A stretch of DNA of 64,000 nucleotides from NCBI RefSeq assembly GCF_000374045.1, contig NZ_KB893330.1, forward strand, positions 25,652 to 89,651. The letters run 5' to 3'. A model generated the notes under the pieces. That model was not told the DNA's origin. It saw nothing but the letters and a program-made list of their open reading frames with translations, and searched no databases. Position numbers and translations under genes: made by a program. Below are positions 63,782-64,000 of this stretch, one piece after another. This DNA comes from Segetibacter koreensis DSM 18137 (GTDB taxonomy: Bacteria > Bacteroidota > Bacteroidia > Chitinophagales > Chitinophagaceae). Position 1 is the stretch's first letter, and every line of letters starts with the position of its first letter.

Positions 63782-64000
63782 ATTTGCTGGTATTCGGTTC
63801 TTTATAAACCATTCCATATTTTTTTTCAGTAATTGCATATTCTTCCTCAGTTTTTTCTTTTACAGGCATTCCTACTAACGTGCCATTCTCTATAAAATAT
63901 TCTTCAAATCCCGCCGGTGAATACTGAAAAATCATCAGCAGATTTTCTTTCCCGGTATTGTCAAGACCGTGCCATGTCCCTCTTGGAACGAATGCAACAT
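63780..64000 (-). CDS. Cupin-domain protein (5' truncated by window end)
   Basis: The minus-strand frame is open from the window end to a TAG at 63780-63782, giving about 73 residues. The visible part has the cupin second-motif pattern VPRGTWHGLDNTG, with the metal-ligand-type His, followed by LLMIFQYSPAGFEEYFIENG. The tail is charged and helical (KEKTEEEYAITEKKYGMVYK). The start lies beyond the window. Such small cupins are often of unknown function. The 17-base repeat overlaps its stop. Confidence 0.75.
   Translation of the reverse strand, partial: VAFVPRGTWHGLDNTGKENLLMIFQYSPAGFEEYFIENGTLVGMPVKEKTEEEYAITEKKYGMVYKEPNTSK

Noticed and set aside
1..64000. CRISPR arrays, rRNA genes and complete insertion sequences
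   Set aside because: Reading both strands showed no regularly spaced identical repeats, no rRNA-like sequence and no intact transposase with terminal inverted repeats.

Overview
The window looks like chromosomal DNA from a member of the Bacteroidota, most likely the Chitinophagaceae. It is AT-rich by eye. Secreted proteins carry C-terminal type IX secretion (T9SS) sorting domains, an outer-membrane-barrel TonB-type receptor is present, and several genes have a TAnnTTTG -7 element instead of a Shine-Dalgarno sequence. Gene content (GH95, GH13, long-form aromatic amino acid hydroxylase, YfiT/DinB, delta-60 repeat proteins) fits. The family-level assignment is inference from gene style, not a database match.

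Layout. 1-8.5 kb: 3' part of a YbdK/GCS2 carboxylate-amine ligase, a CNNM/CBS membrane protein, an L,D-transpeptidase lipoprotein, sucC and a TonB-type receptor. 8.6-15.1 kb: a secreted GH95 enzyme, an SGNH hydrolase and a two-gene IorAB-type molybdenum hydroxylase. 15.2-28.4 kb is mostly housekeeping and stress: a Pmp3-like protein, dnaK, GtrA, argS, catalase, an ABC-ATPase/FKBP/YfiT/Nudix operon, a saccharopine-dehydrogenase-family enzyme and a cysteine-free sirtuin. 28.6-37.3 kb: a methyltransferase, an SDR plus long aromatic amino acid hydroxylase pair, a secreted glycosidase-fold protein, and a Tat-exported flavin amine oxidase followed by a monohaem cytochrome c.

37.4-43.1 kb is a coherent redox island. 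Two SDRs, an Old Yellow Enzyme, a FrnE-type DsbA, a DsbA-like protein with an SxxC site and a nitroreductase all point away from a divergent HxlR regulator. The intergenic region carries nested palindromes on top of a consensus-like promoter. I read this as a probable electrophile/quinone-stress regulon. 43.1-49.8 kb holds an alpha/beta hydrolase, a DinB protein, GH13, HAD, and a divergent PhyH/AraC pair.

49.9-57.8 kb is a cell-surface region: two tandem delta-60 repeat/T9SS paralogues with about 14 and 7 repeats, and a Kelch/T9SS gene broken by two one-base deletions. 58-60.3 kb: an APC permease, hscB and tRNA-Leu(CAA). Downstream of the tRNA is a decayed integrative element: a frameshifted, truncated tyrosine recombinase and an excisionase-like HTH protein with operator-like palindromes. 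From 61.3 kb to the end, sparse DNA carries small minus-strand genes (Dabb, RibD-like reductase, partial cupin). A 17-base repeat lies at the 3' end of two of them, giving a cassette-like look.

No CRISPR array, rRNA or complete insertion sequence is visible. The best candidates for new biology are the HxlR island with its SxxC thioredoxin-fold protein, the amine oxidase-cytochrome c pair, the hydroxylase-SDR pair, and the 17-base 3' repeats after the tRNA island.
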